Below, piece after piece: positions 46,026-56,982 of a stretch of 64,000 nt of DNA. The translations under genes were made by a program, and so were the position numbers. The DNA is taken from positions 2,108,001 to 2,172,000 of the forward strand of contig NZ_CP063195.1 in NCBI RefSeq assembly GCF_028609885.1. The letters run 5' to 3'. The stretch's first letter is position 1; the number at the start of each line of letters is the position of its first letter. The notes under the pieces are model-generated. The model searched no databases. It saw only the letters and a program-made list of their open reading frames with translations, and was not told the origin of the DNA. This DNA comes from Corynebacterium jeikeium. Its GTDB lineage: Bacteria > Actinomycetota > Actinomycetes > Mycobacteriales > Mycobacteriaceae.

Positions 46026-49000
46026 CTACGAGCGCGCCTCCACAAACTCCGCCACGCGCTCGACTGTCCGCAGACCGTAGAATTCGCGCACGCCAACCTC
46101 CACTCCCAGCTCTCCACGCAGCAGTGCGCAGAGCTTGATGACCGCCATGGAGTGCCCACCCATGTCAAAGTAATCAGCATCCACCGGCACGTCCTCGGGC
46201 TCAATATCTAGCGATTCGGCAAACAGCTCCGCCGTGATCTCCTCGGTTTCGTTCGCCGGTTCGCGGCCCTTCTCCGTGATCCTTTCTCCCTCACCCAGTG
46301 CAGCAAGGTCGGTCTTTCCATTCGACGTCACCGGCAACTCATCCACGATCGACCATCGATCCGGGATCATGTAGCTGGGCAGTTCCTCGCGCAATGCATT
46401 ACGCACGCCAGTCAGGAAACTCTGCCGCTCCCCCTGGTCCGCATCGCGCAGTTGTGGGGCCACGAGGTGACAGGCCAGGAGTGTGGCGTCGGATATACGA
46501 ACAGGAACGGTCACGCAGTGGAGGATGCGGGGATCAACGCCGCGGGACACGGCGGCCGAGACGTCGCCGGGATCCACGCGGTGACCACGAATTTTCACCT
46601 GATCGTCGCTGCGTCCGAGGTACTCGAACATGCCATCCGCACGCACGCGGACGATGTCTCCCGTGCGATACATCCGCTCACCCGGGGCGCCCCACGGGCA
46701 GGCGACCATGGAGCTGGCGGTGCGCGCCGCGAGCCCATGATACTCCTGCGCTAAGCCGCTGCCCGCGAGGTAGAGCTCACCCGGCGCTCCTGTAGGAACG
46801 GGGCGCAACCACGGGTCCAAAACGAACGCCGCCGTGCGATCCACCGGCATTCCGATCACGGGCGTGGCGCTCTCATCCGTGCCAGCACCCAGGGCGTTGA
46901 TGGTGTACTCGGTGGGTCCATAGAGGTTGTATCCGCGCACGTCATCGGCCTTTCGCAAGGTCTCCCACACGCCGTGCGAGACAGCCTCGCCGCCCAAGAG
47001 CACCAGCCGCGGGCGATGCGCGCCGGATTCCAGCATCCCCTCCGCGAGCAGCTGCTCGGCAACGGTCGGGGTGACGTTGATGACATCCACCTGATGCGCG
47101 CGAATGGCCTCAACCATGGCCGCAGCATCGCGTCGCAAATCCTCGGAGAAGATCCGCACCTCGTGGCCTTCCACCAGCCAAAACAGCTCTTCCCACGACA
47201 TATCGAAGGCGAAGCTGATGGCATGCGCGATCCGCAACGTCCGCCCATCGGCAGCAGCTGGGGCGAAGATCTTGCGCCGGTGATTGTCCAGCATGTTGTG
47301 CAGCCCGCGATGCTTGATCACCACGCCCTTGGGCTTGCCGGTCGATCCGGAGGTGTACATCAGGTAGGCATCGTCCCCGGGCACCGCCGCAGGCGTGTGG
47401 GTGGTGGCGTGGGAATCGGCAGTGGTGACGTCGACGCAAGGAAGCGCACCGATCCGCTCCATGCGCTCCCGAGAACTCGAGTCCACCAGCGCGGCTGCGG
47501 GCTGGCTGTCCTCCACGAGGACCCGGAGCCGCCCATCGGGGTGCGTCAGATCAAGCGGCGCGTAGCGCACCCCTGCCCACAGGGCTCCCAGCAGAGCCAC
47601 CACCGAATGCGCGGAGCGCTCCACCGCAATGGCGACAGTATCGCCGCTGGTCACGCCGCAATTCTTGATCTTTTCCGCAATGTCGGAACAGCGAGCAATC
47701 AGCTCACCGAACGTCCACTGCTGTGCGTCATCCGCTAGCGCGATGCGATCTGGGAAGCGCTGGGCGGTGTCCTTGAGCTCATCCGCAATGGTGCGGTCAA
47801 TGCCTTCGGCCTTCTGCCAGGAAGCCATCTGCTCCGTCGTGCTTTGCGGGGAAGAATCCTCCGCTCGGGCTGGCGCCAACTGGGCCAGCTGAGCGAGCGG
47901 GACCTCTGGTGTGTCCACAAACGCGGTCAGGACTTCGGTCGCGGCCTTGAGCACGGAATGTGCGAGGGACTCGTCCACCACGTCGTGGCGGAATTCCAGC
48001 TTGATGCCCAGCTTCGGCCCCGGAGTGAATACCCAGGTCAGAGGGAAGTGCGTGGAATCCTCCGCGCGCTCCTCCACAACCCCGTGGCGTTCCCGAAGTT
48101 CCGCTGCTGCCTGCGGATCGAGGAAGTTCTGCACCACCACCATGGAATCGAACAGCGTGCCTACCCCCAGCTGCCGCTGGATGGCGCCGAGGTCCGCGGA
48201 ATCGTGGTCCATATCCTCGATGCGCTGGCGATAAACATCCTGGACCAGTTCTTCTATGCTCTGGCCGGGCCGAGCTGTCACTCGCACTGGCACTGTGTTG
48301 AGCAGCACTCCCACCACATCAGACATGGCGGGGTCGCTCAAGGCATCGCGGCCACTGACAGACTGACCAAACACCACATCCGAATCCCCTGTGACAGCAC
48401 CCAAGGCCACGGCCACGGCTGCGTTGACCACGGAGGTCAACGTCACGGCCTGCGCCCGGATCTTTTCCTGCAGTGCGCCGGTCAGCTGCTCGCTGACCTC
48501 GGCAAACACCTGGCGAGGCAACTCGCTACCAGCGTGCTCTGAAGAGATATCCGCGGCCTGCGGGGCAACGAGCGTGGGCTGAGACAACGTCTCTAGGCGA
48601 TGTACCCAATAGTCGCTATCTGCCTGCTCTTTGCGAGTGTCAACGGACTCGAGCAGGGCGTCAGCAATAGAACAACCGCGAGGAACCAACTCTCCCGCAC
48701 CCTGCGTGCGGGCCTGGCCGGACCTCAACGTCAGCCTCTCGAGGAAGGTTTGCAGCATCACTGCACGCGACCAACCATCGACCAGAACCAGGTGGTAGGT
48801 AAGAAGCAGCGTGTCGCCAGGCTGTCCGTCACTTCGGCCGGTGACGATGGTTGCCTTCGCCAGCGGCACGGATGCGAGATCGATGCCCGCGCTGCGATCA
48901 GCGTGCATGATCGCCTCGAGATCCCCTTCGGTGGTCTCGACGGGGAGGTCAATGCCCTGTCCACTCCACGGCAAGTTCTGCACGGGTTGGCCGGAAGCAT

Positions 49001-52000
49001 CGGTGTGGAACTCCGCGCCCATGGCTGGATGCACGGTCACTGTGTCCCGGAAGGCTTCCACCACGGCCTCGGCATCCAGTCTCCGGTCAAACGTCAACGC
49101 AGTCTGTGCAACGTAGGCACCCGGTGCTGCCACCTGTGACTGGAACCAGATTCCGCGCTGCAGCACGCTCAGCGGAGCGCGGCGTCCTGAGGATTGCTCG
49201 CGGCTGACGTGCTCCTGCAACTCGCGAGCAACCTCGCCGATGGCGCTGCGCAAACGCTCGGCGGAAATCACCGCATTCACCACGGACAGCTCCATGCTTA
49301 CGGCCCGCTCGCTAGACCACACATCGGCCTCCACCAGGTAATCCGTCCACTGGCAGGCGGCATCGCCCGGCGCGTGGAGGACAGCGCCAGTCTCTCCCCG
49401 TCCGAGGTAGTTGACCAGGATCTGTGCCCCATGGGCCAGGGTTCGCTGCCCTTGCGGGTGTGTGTATCGCAGTGCCTGATAAGTGCGGCGGTCCGGGGCT
49501 GTGCCGTCCTCGTGGAGCGCGCGCATTTCCGCTGCGGCACGTGCTGCATCCGCTGGATCAGCCAACGGGATTTCCACCGGCGCGATGGTGGTAAACCATC
49601 CGAGGGTTCGACCATAGGAATGATCAGCCGGACGTCCGTGGCCTTCTACGTCCACGGCCCAGCTCCGCGCGTCCGTGCCCATTGTTCGAGCCACCGCGAC
49701 GGTCACCAGTCCTGCCACGAGGTCCTGAACGTCCACACCCATCACGTCGGGTGCAACGCTCTGCAGGACCTGCGCGGTCTGTCCGTCAATGTTCACTTCG
49801 AGCGTGCTCACATGATCCGTACTCCACTGGTTCGAGTCCTCGACGGGCCGTGGCAGCGTAGCCAGTTCACTCCAGTGCAGGGCATCCTGAGCTGCTGCGG
49901 TGTGAGCATCGTGCAGTTCTTGCAGGCAAAGATCCTTGTAGCTCGCCTGCCCGGAGAGAATCCTGCGCCCTGCGAGCGCATCGCGCAGATCGTCTTCCAG
50001 AATCATCCAACTGGCGCTATCGATCACCGCGTGATGAGCAACGGCCTTGACGTACCCATCCACACACCCGAGCACCACGCTACGACCAGCAGCAATATCG
50101 ATGTGATCGATCAATGCATCCACGTCCAAAGCCCGCACAACCATAGGGCCGTCTCCCTCGGCACCAACAAAGTGCGCGAACGCAGAACTGGTGTCCACGC
50201 GCGTACGAAGCATCGGATGTGCCTGCGCTACCTGCTGCAGGGCCTGTTCCAAGTCCTCCACAGCGACTGGCCCCAGATCCAAGCGGCGCGCCTGCACAAA
50301 GCGGTCGCTCATGCCTCTTTCCATCTGCCTGCGCAGCATCGCCGGGATGGGGAAAGCCCCCGAGATCTCCTGGTGCCCGTCCTTGGGCAGGGCTTCTTCC
50401 TGGCTCTGCCTTGTTTCCTGGATTTTCTGCTGGGTGGCCTGCGGCGTGACCCGCTCGGCAATCTTGCGTGGCGTGCGGCCCAAGAAGAAGTCCCGCGGAG
50501 TCACGTTGAGATCAGCGCGCGCCAGCGCGTGAGTAACGCGGATGGCAAGAATACTGTCTCCACCTAAGCGGAAGAAGTCCGAGTCCGGCTCCACCTCGGC
50601 GCGGTCCAAGCGAAGTGCATCAGCAATTGCCTGCGAGATCGCCTCCACCAGATCCGAGGTGCCCGAAGCCTGCTGAGCAGCAGGAATCTCACCCAGAAGG
50701 TCCAGGATCGCGCGCTCATCCCGCTTGCCATTGATGGTCTGCGGCACCTGCGTACTCACCGCGAATAGCTGCGGAACCATGTAGGCAGGGAGCGCGTCTC
50801 GGGCCGCTGCGGCAGCTCGGGAGGTGATCGCCTTTGCGTCGGCACGAGAATCCGTAATCAACAACGCACCCGGCACCTGGCCTTCGGGCAGATCGACGAC
50901 CACCACGGTGGCCTCCCGCACACCGCTGACCTTCTCCAGCGCGCTCTCGATCTCCCCCAGCTCCACGCGATAACCGCGCAGCTGCACCTGCCTATCGGCG
51001 CGGCCCACGTAATCCAGATGACCGTTGTTCAGCACCTTTGCCATGTCATTGCTGCAGTACATCCGCGCGCCGCCGCCAACGAAAGGATCGGCCACGAAGC
51101 GGGAGGCCGTGGTAGAAGCAAGCCCCCAATAACCCGCGGTGACCTGCGGCCCGGCAACGTACATCATGCCGGTCTCTCCAGGCTGCACCGGCTGTAATTG
51201 CGCGTCCAGAACATAGGTACGCAACCCGTCCATCGGGCGGCCGATCGGGCTGCGGGCCTCCCCTGCATTCTCGGAGCATTCGTGTGCTGTGACGTGCACT
51301 GTCGTCTCCGTGATGCCATACATGTTGATAAACCGAACATTCGGATGAGCACTGCAGTAGGCAGCCTCCGCGCGGGCCTCCAAGGCCTCGCCGCCGAAGA
51401 TCACCGTGCGCACCGCAGAGTCCTGCCCGAGGTGCGGCTCCAACGCGGCAAAGGCGGTTGGGGTCTGGCTCAGCACCGTGATGGCTTCGGCACGCAACAC
51501 CTCTGCGGCATCCTCGGGCGAGCGCATCAGCGCATACGGCATCACCACGGCACGCCCGCCGGAGCTCAGCGCTGCCCACATCTCCCACACCGAAAAGTCA
51601 AAGGCGAAGCTGTGGCTGATCGACCACACGTCCTCCTGCGAAAACTCCACGTGGCTGCGAGCATTGCCCAGCATCGCGGTCACGTTGGCGTGTGTGACGG
51701 CCACGCCCTTCGGCCGCCCTGTGGAGCCGGAGGTGTAGATCACGTAGGCGATGTCATTGGCACGGGCCACGCTTGCCGACCGGCCCGCAGGCGGCTTCGC
51801 TTCCCCGCTCATCGTCTGTTCACTGACCACGAGGACGGGACAATCTACCAGCTCAGAGACCATTTTTTCCGCGCTGGGAGACACCAGCACGGCATCGGGC
51901 TGGCAATCCTCCAGGATCAATTCCACCCGCGCTTGCGGGGACAACGGATCCACGGGAACGTAGGTGCCGGCGGACATCGTGGTCGCCAGAATGGCCGCAA

Positions 52001-55000
52001 CCTGCCACGCATCGCGCTCCATGAGCAGGGCTACTCTCGGGGTGTGGATGGCAACCTTCCGGTCCAGCACAGCGCGTATACGCTGAGCGGCGTCGTCTAG
52101 TTCTTCGTAGGTCCAATGCTCCGCAGCACCGTCTTCTCCGATGCTGGTCAGGGCGGGCCGGTCGCGGGAGTGCTCGAAGCTGCGTCGCCACAAAGAAGGA
52201 AGCGTGTCCACACCAGATACCGCACCCAACGCCTCTGCAACCTCACCCACGGTCGCCACCGCACCGGATTCAGACAGCAAAGAATCCACACTCACCGCGA
52301 GCATCTGCGCGATCCTTTCGGCACGTACCTCGGTGATTCGCTGCGGATCGTAGATCAGGCGCAGTGGGTGCTCAGCGGAAGGGTTGACCACGACGGACAG
52401 GGGAAAGTGCGGCGCGCCATTGTTGCGCACGTCAGCAACCTGTAGTGGCGAGCCGGGGCAGCCCACGTCCTGTGGAGATAGCGGCACCTCCACCACCATC
52501 AACGTATCCAGCAGTTCGCTGGCGTTGGTTCCCAGGTCGCGGGCAATATCAGCCAGGCTGACGTGCTGCACATCGCGGACCTGATTGTTGTGATGGACCA
52601 TGGCGTGCAGCATGCTGGTCACCGGCAGGGTGGGATCAGATTGCCCCGGCGCGACCACCGGGATGGTGTTGAGCTGCATGCCCACGGCATCGGCCACGCC
52701 AAGAACGGGAATGTCACGGCCGGAAACGGAAGTGGCAAACACCACGTCAGCCCCAGGTTCGCAGCCCACCAAGGTGCGAAGGACCAGCCCCCACGCCGCG
52801 TGCACCACATCCGGCAGGCCCACACCCGCTGCCCGAGCACGCTCAGACAAGCCAACAGTCCGCGGATCGTCTACCAGCAACTCCCGGCGCTCGAGCGAAC
52901 TCGAAGGATTAGGGCACAGCACCGTGGGGCGTACCTCGCGCATTTCCTCGCGCCAGACGGACATATCGGCTTCCGCGTCTCTGCGCGCCACCCATCGCAC
53001 GCTGCCGGCCATTCCGGCGTCCGGGTCGTAGCGCGGGATTCGGGCATCGTCATCCCGGTAGATCTCCAGGAGATCCCGCAGCATGATGGGCACGGACCAT
53101 CCGTCGGCGATCAGGTGATGCACCGTCTGGATCACGGCGATGTCCTGGCCACACACCGCACCATCGACACTGGTCGGGAGCACAACGGTCCATCGCATGA
53201 GCGGCTCGGGCGCGGCATCACCGGGCGGCTGCAAGGAGATTCCCCGCGAGAGGTCATCAGCGGCAATCTCTTCCGTACGCTGCACGAGCCACCCGTCTAA
53301 TCCAGGCCCAGCCAACTCGGCAGGCACCGTCACGTCCCGAAAGTCCACCCGCAAATGCTCGGCAATCCCCGGATCAATCACGGCAACCACATCGCCACCG
53401 TCAGTTTCCCAAGGGCGGGTGCTCAGTGCGGGGTGGCGTCGGATCAAATTACGCGCAGCGCGGGCGAATCGCTCCCGGTCAAACGGTTCGCTGCATTCCA
53501 CCCGCAAGACCTGTTGCTCCACATACGAGCTGGCCGATTCCTCGAATAGCGAGTGGAAGTACATGCCGTGCTGCAGCGGGGTCAGCGGCAGCACGTCCTG
53601 CAGCTCCGCGGAGCTCTGCGCAGTGATTCGTGCCAGGTCCGCAGAGTTCACGGGTGCGGGGGCAACGTCGCCCACGGACAACACGCCGTGATCGGCAAGC
53701 GCTGCCACCTCGCGCAATGCCACATCCCAGTGCGCGACCAATTCGTCGATCCGTTCGGGGGAGATCCTGCCGCGCGCCCAGGAGATCGTGGTGCGCAGGA
53801 CGTATCCCTCGCCGGTGTCTTCGGCGATCGCGTTGAACTCCAGCTCGCGGACCAACGGCTGGTCCGGGTCGCGTTGCTCGCCGAGTTGGCCGGTGGAACC
53901 CGCGGGAGCGAAATCTTGTGCTCCTGCGGATACGCGCCCCAAGTAGTTGAACAGCACCTGTGCCTGCGGAGGGGTCTTCGCGGACTGATGCAACCAGGTG
54001 TGGGCCTGGTAAGGAACGCCGTTGCCGGGGATGGCCGCGAGCTGGTCTTTCACTGCGTTGAGTGCCAGCGCTAGCGGGGCGATGCTGCCCTCGACCTCTG
54101 TGGAGGCCTCCTGCACTGCCGCCCGGGTGGGGTCGATCAGCATGGGATATAGGCAGGTGAACCAGCCCACCGTGCGTGAAAGGTCTGCTTCCCTGCCCTG
54201 TGGCCCGGGTACGAATCGGGTTTCGCGGCCGTGCCCCTCCATCTCCACCAGGGTCCATGTTTGTTTGTTTCGACGCCAACGCGCCAACGCCACGCTCAAT
54301 GCCGTAAGCAATACGGAATTCGCCCCCGTGCGGAAAGCGTGGGGCACCGCACCCAGTAATTCGTCCGTGATCTGCACTGATGCCTCATGTACCACGCTGC
54401 GCTCCTCACGGACTGTGGGCGCTTTCTCGGGACTATCAGCAAGCGCTGGCACCTGCGGGTCCCGCAGAGGTTCATCTGCACTCGGCAATGGGGGCAGGGA
54501 ACTATTGGCATCCTCCGCGAATTCGCCAGTATCAACGGCCTGTTGCAGCAGCTGCGTCCATCGGCGCAGGGACGTCCGCTCCGGCGCGAGCTGTTCCCCG
54601 CGATACGCCGCGGCGAGGTCCTCGCCGATAATGTTCCATGACACGCCATCGACCACCAGGTGATGCACCACAAGGCGCAATCTTCCGGGCACCAGCCCAG
54701 CCGCTACCACCACTCCGACTGCCGGATCCAGCAGTTCAGAAAGCGCAGCGATGTCCGTGGTGGGGTGGATCGCCACCGCTTCTTCGGCAGATTCCTCCGG
54801 GAGTTCCAGCCGCAAGGGATTCCGCTGCACACGGGCCCGCAGTGCAGGGTGCGCCTGCAGCACGTCAGCCACCATTCGCCCGGCCAGCTGCGCATCCACA
54901 TCTTCTGGAACTGAAAACTCCACGGACTGAATGAAGCCGTCCACGTGATCAGTAATGGAATCGAACCAGCGCAGAATCGGCAGCGACTGCACCTCACCGG

Positions 55001-56882
55001 TTGGTTCATCGTCTGGATCCTGCACGAAGGTTCCGCGCTCTTCGGCGCACCGAGCCAGTTGCTGTGGAGTGCGCGCAGAGAAAATATCTCCCACACTCAC
55101 CTCCACCCCGCGCCGTCCCAGAGCCGAGACCAGGGTGATGGCCCGCAGGCTATCGCCACCGATATCGAAGAAGTCCGTCTCCGCACCCACCGCGCTAACC
55201 CCCAATGCTTCAGCCATTGCCTCCGCGAGCAGAGCAACGGTTTCCCCGTCACGTTCAGCATCGGCCGGGGCATCAGTGAGCGAGCTCCAATCAGGTTCCG
55301 GCAGTGCCTTCCGATCCACTTTTCCGTTGGCCGTCCGCGGCAACTCATCCATGACGGTGATAATCGCGGGCACCATGTATTCGGGCAGTACCTCGGCACA
55401 CCAACTACGGATCGCAGCACCCACGAGGCCCGCAGTCACCGTCACGTAGCCCAGCAGTCGCCCCTCCCGAGCAATCACGCTCGCCGCCTCCACATCTGGG
55501 TGTCCCACCAGCGCAGATTCCACGTCCTCCAACTCCAGACGCATGCCACGGATTTTCACCTGATTATCGGCCCGCCCCACGAATTCCAGCGAGCCGTCGT
55601 TGTGCCGGCGCACCAGGTCTCCCGTGCGGTACATCCGGGTTCCGTCCGACGCAAACACATCCGCAACAAAGCGGCTGGCCGTGAGTCCTGGGGCATTGAT
55701 ATACCCCTTGGCCAGCAGGAATCCGGCCACATAGAGTTCACCAATTTCTTGGTCTGGAACCACCCGCAGGTGCTCATCGAGCACATAGAGCCGACAGTTG
55801 GGATTGGCCACACCGATGCTCGTGTTGAGGCGATCCTCGTCGTCACGGTAGATGACGTGGGAGACACCGATGGTAGCTTCCGCTGGCCCGTACCCGTGGT
55901 ACAGCGGGATGGCCAGCTGCTGGCGAAATCGACGGAACAGCGCCTGGGTGAGCATCTCTCCGCCACACCAGACATGCCGCAAGCTGTCTAATAGATTCGT
56001 GCCTTCGGCCTGTTTGAGCATGACGTCGAGAACACTCGAAACCAGATACGCAAACGTCACGCCCTCGCGATGGATGAGGCGGGCCAAGCGTTGGGGGTCT
56101 TGCTCCACGCCCGGCGCGGCCACCACCACGCGGCCCCCGCAAACCAGCGGCAGGAAGATCTCATTGATGGAGATATCAAAGGCCAGCGGTGCCTTGAACA
56201 GGGAGGCATCATCGCGGCCGAAGAACAGGATCTGATCGCGCTGCCAGAGCAAGCGCTCCACGATCGCACCGTGGCGGATCATTGCGCCCTTTGGGCGGCC
56301 GGTGCTGCCAGAGGTAAAGATGACGTACGCAACGCTGTCCGTGGACGGCGGGGTGAACAGCTCGCGGGTGGCATCGAGGTCGAATAGCGCGTCTTCGGTG
56401 AGCGCGCAGTTGTCCGGCGTGAGTACGAAGCTCAGGCTGGCATCGTGGGTGACGGATTCCCGGCGCGCCTGCGGCCACGAGGGGTCTAGCGGGACAAAAC
56501 TGCCACCGGCGAGCAACGTGGCGACGATACCCACCACCATCTCCGCGCTGCGCGGCAGGGAGATTCCCACACTCTGACCAGCGTCAATACCGTGTTCCCG
56601 CAAATTTCGCGCTACAGCAGTTGCATGGGCGACGAGCTGCGCATAGGTCAGTCTGTGCCGGTCATCCACCACTGCGAGCGCATCCGGGGTCTCCTGCGCA
56701 TGCTGCAGGAGCAGGCTAATCAGGTCCGGGCGATCGCGATCCTGATCCGTGTCATTCCATATGCGCTGCTGGGCGATCCGATCCTGTTCACTGCGGCCAT
56801 GACCGATGACGGCGCCGCCATCTCGAGAAGCAAGCGTATCGCCAGAGGAAAACGGAGTGTGAGCAGACGATCGGGTGGGCAC
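46026..56882 (-). CDS. Trimodular siderophore NRPS, CchH-like
   Basis: A 3618-residue peptide synthetase. Domains: A1 (about 45-520), T1 (Ser near 577, GGDS), E1 (about 625-1075, HHLVVDGVSW), C2 (about 1095-1530, LPLTPLQHGMY and HHLIADGW), A2 (about 1590-2070), T2 (near 2107), E2 (about 2150-2550, HHAVIDSASW), C3 (about 2570-3010), A3 (about 3060-3530), T3 (near 3574, GGHS). No thioesterase. My by-eye ten-residue codes are A1 DINYWGGIGK (formyl-hydroxyornithine type), A2 DFWSIGMVHK (Thr type) and A3 DMENLGLINK (hydroxyornithine type). C3 has YHLVLVDG, so its catalytic His is missing. The order A-T-E-C-A-T-E-C-A-T equals coelichelin synthetase CchH. Start is GTG 56882. Confidence 0.95.
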   Translation of the reverse strand: MPTRSSAHTPFSSGDTLASRDGGAVIGHGRSEQDRIAQQRIWNDTDQDRDRPDLISLLLQHAQETPDALAVVDDRHRLTYAQLVAHATAVARNLREHGIDAGQSVGISLPRSAEMVVGIVATLLAGGSFVPLDPSWPQARRESVTHDASLSFVLTPDNCALTEDALFDLDATRELFTPPSTDSVAYVIFTSGSTGRPKGAMIRHGAIVERLLWQRDQILFFGRDDASLFKAPLAFDISINEIFLPLVCGGRVVVAAPGVEQDPQRLARLIHREGVTFAYLVSSVLDVMLKQAEGTNLLDSLRHVWCGGEMLTQALFRRFRQQLAIPLYHGYGPAEATIGVSHVIYRDDEDRLNTSIGVANPNCRLYVLDEHLRVVPDQEIGELYVAGFLLAKGYINAPGLTASRFVADVFASDGTRMYRTGDLVRRHNDGSLEFVGRADNQVKIRGMRLELEDVESALVGHPDVEAASVIAREGRLLGYVTVTAGLVGAAIRSWCAEVLPEYMVPAIITVMDELPRTANGKVDRKALPEPDWSSLTDAPADAERDGETVALLAEAMAEALGVSAVGAETDFFDIGGDSLRAITLVSALGRRGVEVSVGDIFSARTPQQLARCAEERGTFVQDPDDEPTGEVQSLPILRWFDSITDHVDGFIQSVEFSVPEDVDAQLAGRMVADVLQAHPALRARVQRNPLRLELPEESAEEAVAIHPTTDIAALSELLDPAVGVVVAAGLVPGRLRLVVHHLVVDGVSWNIIGEDLAAAYRGEQLAPERTSLRRWTQLLQQAVDTGEFAEDANSSLPPLPSADEPLRDPQVPALADSPEKAPTVREERSVVHEASVQITDELLGAVPHAFRTGANSVLLTALSVALARWRRNKQTWTLVEMEGHGRETRFVPGPQGREADLSRTVGWFTCLYPMLIDPTRAAVQEASTEVEGSIAPLALALNAVKDQLAAIPGNGVPYQAHTWLHQSAKTPPQAQVLFNYLGRVSAGAQDFAPAGSTGQLGEQRDPDQPLVRELEFNAIAEDTGEGYVLRTTISWARGRISPERIDELVAHWDVALREVAALADHGVLSVGDVAPAPVNSADLARITAQSSAELQDVLPLTPLQHGMYFHSLFEESASSYVEQQVLRVECSEPFDRERFARAARNLIRRHPALSTRPWETDGGDVVAVIDPGIAEHLRVDFRDVTVPAELAGPGLDGWLVQRTEEIAADDLSRGISLQPPGDAAPEPLMRWTVVLPTSVDGAVCGQDIAVIQTVHHLIADGWSVPIMLRDLLEIYRDDDARIPRYDPDAGMAGSVRWVARRDAEADMSVWREEMREVRPTVLCPNPSSSLERRELLVDDPRTVGLSERARAAGVGLPDVVHAAWGLVLRTLVGCEPGADVVFATSVSGRDIPVLGVADAVGMQLNTIPVVAPGQSDPTLPVTSMLHAMVHHNNQVRDVQHVSLADIARDLGTNASELLDTLMVVEVPLSPQDVGCPGSPLQVADVRNNGAPHFPLSVVVNPSAEHPLRLIYDPQRITEVRAERIAQMLAVSVDSLLSESGAVATVGEVAEALGAVSGVDTLPSLWRRSFEHSRDRPALTSIGEDGAAEHWTYEELDDAAQRIRAVLDRKVAIHTPRVALLMERDAWQVAAILATTMSAGTYVPVDPLSPQARVELILEDCQPDAVLVSPSAEKMVSELVDCPVLVVSEQTMSGEAKPPAGRSASVARANDIAYVIYTSGSTGRPKGVAVTHANVTAMLGNARSHVEFSQEDVWSISHSFAFDFSVWEMWAALSSGGRAVVMPYALMRSPEDAAEVLRAEAITVLSQTPTAFAALEPHLGQDSAVRTVIFGGEALEARAEAAYCSAHPNVRFINMYGITETTVHVTAHECSENAGEARSPIGRPMDGLRTYVLDAQLQPVQPGETGMMYVAGPQVTAGYWGLASTTASRFVADPFVGGGARMYCSNDMAKVLNNGHLDYVGRADRQVQLRGYRVELGEIESALEKVSGVREATVVVVDLPEGQVPGALLITDSRADAKAITSRAAAAARDALPAYMVPQLFAVSTQVPQTINGKRDERAILDLLGEIPAAQQASGTSDLVEAISQAIADALRLDRAEVEPDSDFFRLGGDSILAIRVTHALARADLNVTPRDFFLGRTPRKIAERVTPQATQQKIQETRQSQEEALPKDGHQEISGAFPIPAMLRRQMERGMSDRFVQARRLDLGPVAVEDLEQALQQVAQAHPMLRTRVDTSSAFAHFVGAEGDGPMVVRALDVDALIDHIDIAAGRSVVLGCVDGYVKAVAHHAVIDSASWMILEDDLRDALAGRRILSGQASYKDLCLQELHDAHTAAAQDALHWSELATLPRPVEDSNQWSTDHVSTLEVNIDGQTAQVLQSVAPDVMGVDVQDLVAGLVTVAVARTMGTDARSWAVDVEGHGRPADHSYGRTLGWFTTIAPVEIPLADPADAARAAAEMRALHEDGTAPDRRTYQALRYTHPQGQRTLAHGAQILVNYLGRGETGAVLHAPGDAACQWTDYLVEADVWSSERAVSMELSVVNAVISAERLRSAIGEVARELQEHVSREQSSGRRAPLSVLQRGIWFQSQVAAPGAYVAQTALTFDRRLDAEAVVEAFRDTVTVHPAMGAEFHTDASGQPVQNLPWSGQGIDLPVETTEGDLEAIMHADRSAGIDLASVPLAKATIVTGRSDGQPGDTLLLTYHLVLVDGWSRAVMLQTFLERLTLRSGQARTQGAGELVPRGCSIADALLESVDTRKEQADSDYWVHRLETLSQPTLVAPQAADISSEHAGSELPRQVFAEVSEQLTGALQEKIRAQAVTLTSVVNAAVAVALGAVTGDSDVVFGQSVSGRDALSDPAMSDVVGVLLNTVPVRVTARPGQSIEELVQDVYRQRIEDMDHDSADLGAIQRQLGVGTLFDSMVVVQNFLDPQAAAELRERHGVVEERAEDSTHFPLTWVFTPGPKLGIKLEFRHDVVDESLAHSVLKAATEVLTAFVDTPEVPLAQLAQLAPARAEDSSPQSTTEQMASWQKAEGIDRTIADELKDTAQRFPDRIALADDAQQWTFGELIARCSDIAEKIKNCGVTSGDTVAIAVERSAHSVVALLGALWAGVRYAPLDLTHPDGRLRVLVEDSQPAAALVDSSSRERMERIGALPCVDVTTADSHATTHTPAAVPGDDAYLMYTSGSTGKPKGVVIKHRGLHNMLDNHRRKIFAPAAADGRTLRIAHAISFAFDMSWEELFWLVEGHEVRIFSEDLRRDAAAMVEAIRAHQVDVINVTPTVAEQLLAEGMLESGAHRPRLVLLGGEAVSHGVWETLRKADDVRGYNLYGPTEYTINALGAGTDESATPVIGMPVDRTAAFVLDPWLRPVPTGAPGELYLAGSGLAQEYHGLAARTASSMVACPWGAPGERMYRTGDIVRVRADGMFEYLGRSDDQVKIRGHRVDPGDVSAAVSRGVDPRILHCVTVPVRISDATLLACHLVAPQLRDADQGERQSFLTGVRNALREELPSYMIPDRWSIVDELPVTSNGKTDLAALGEGERITEKGREPANETEEITAELFAESLDIEPEDVPVDADYFDMGGHSMAVIKLCALLRGELGVEVGVREFYGLRTVERVAEFVEARS

Positions 56883-56982
56883 AAAGAGCCTTTCGGTTGA
56901 TGGGGAAACAGGGAATCAGACGCGGATGGCGGACGTCGGGCTAGGTGTCAGCCAACCTCAAGCGGAGCACGGCTCGGGAAAA

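Noticed and set aside
49194..50567. 457-residue plus-strand frame antisense to the NRPS
   Set aside because: Antisense to conserved NRPS domains, Gln/His/Arg-rich composition typical of shadow frames in GC-rich DNA.
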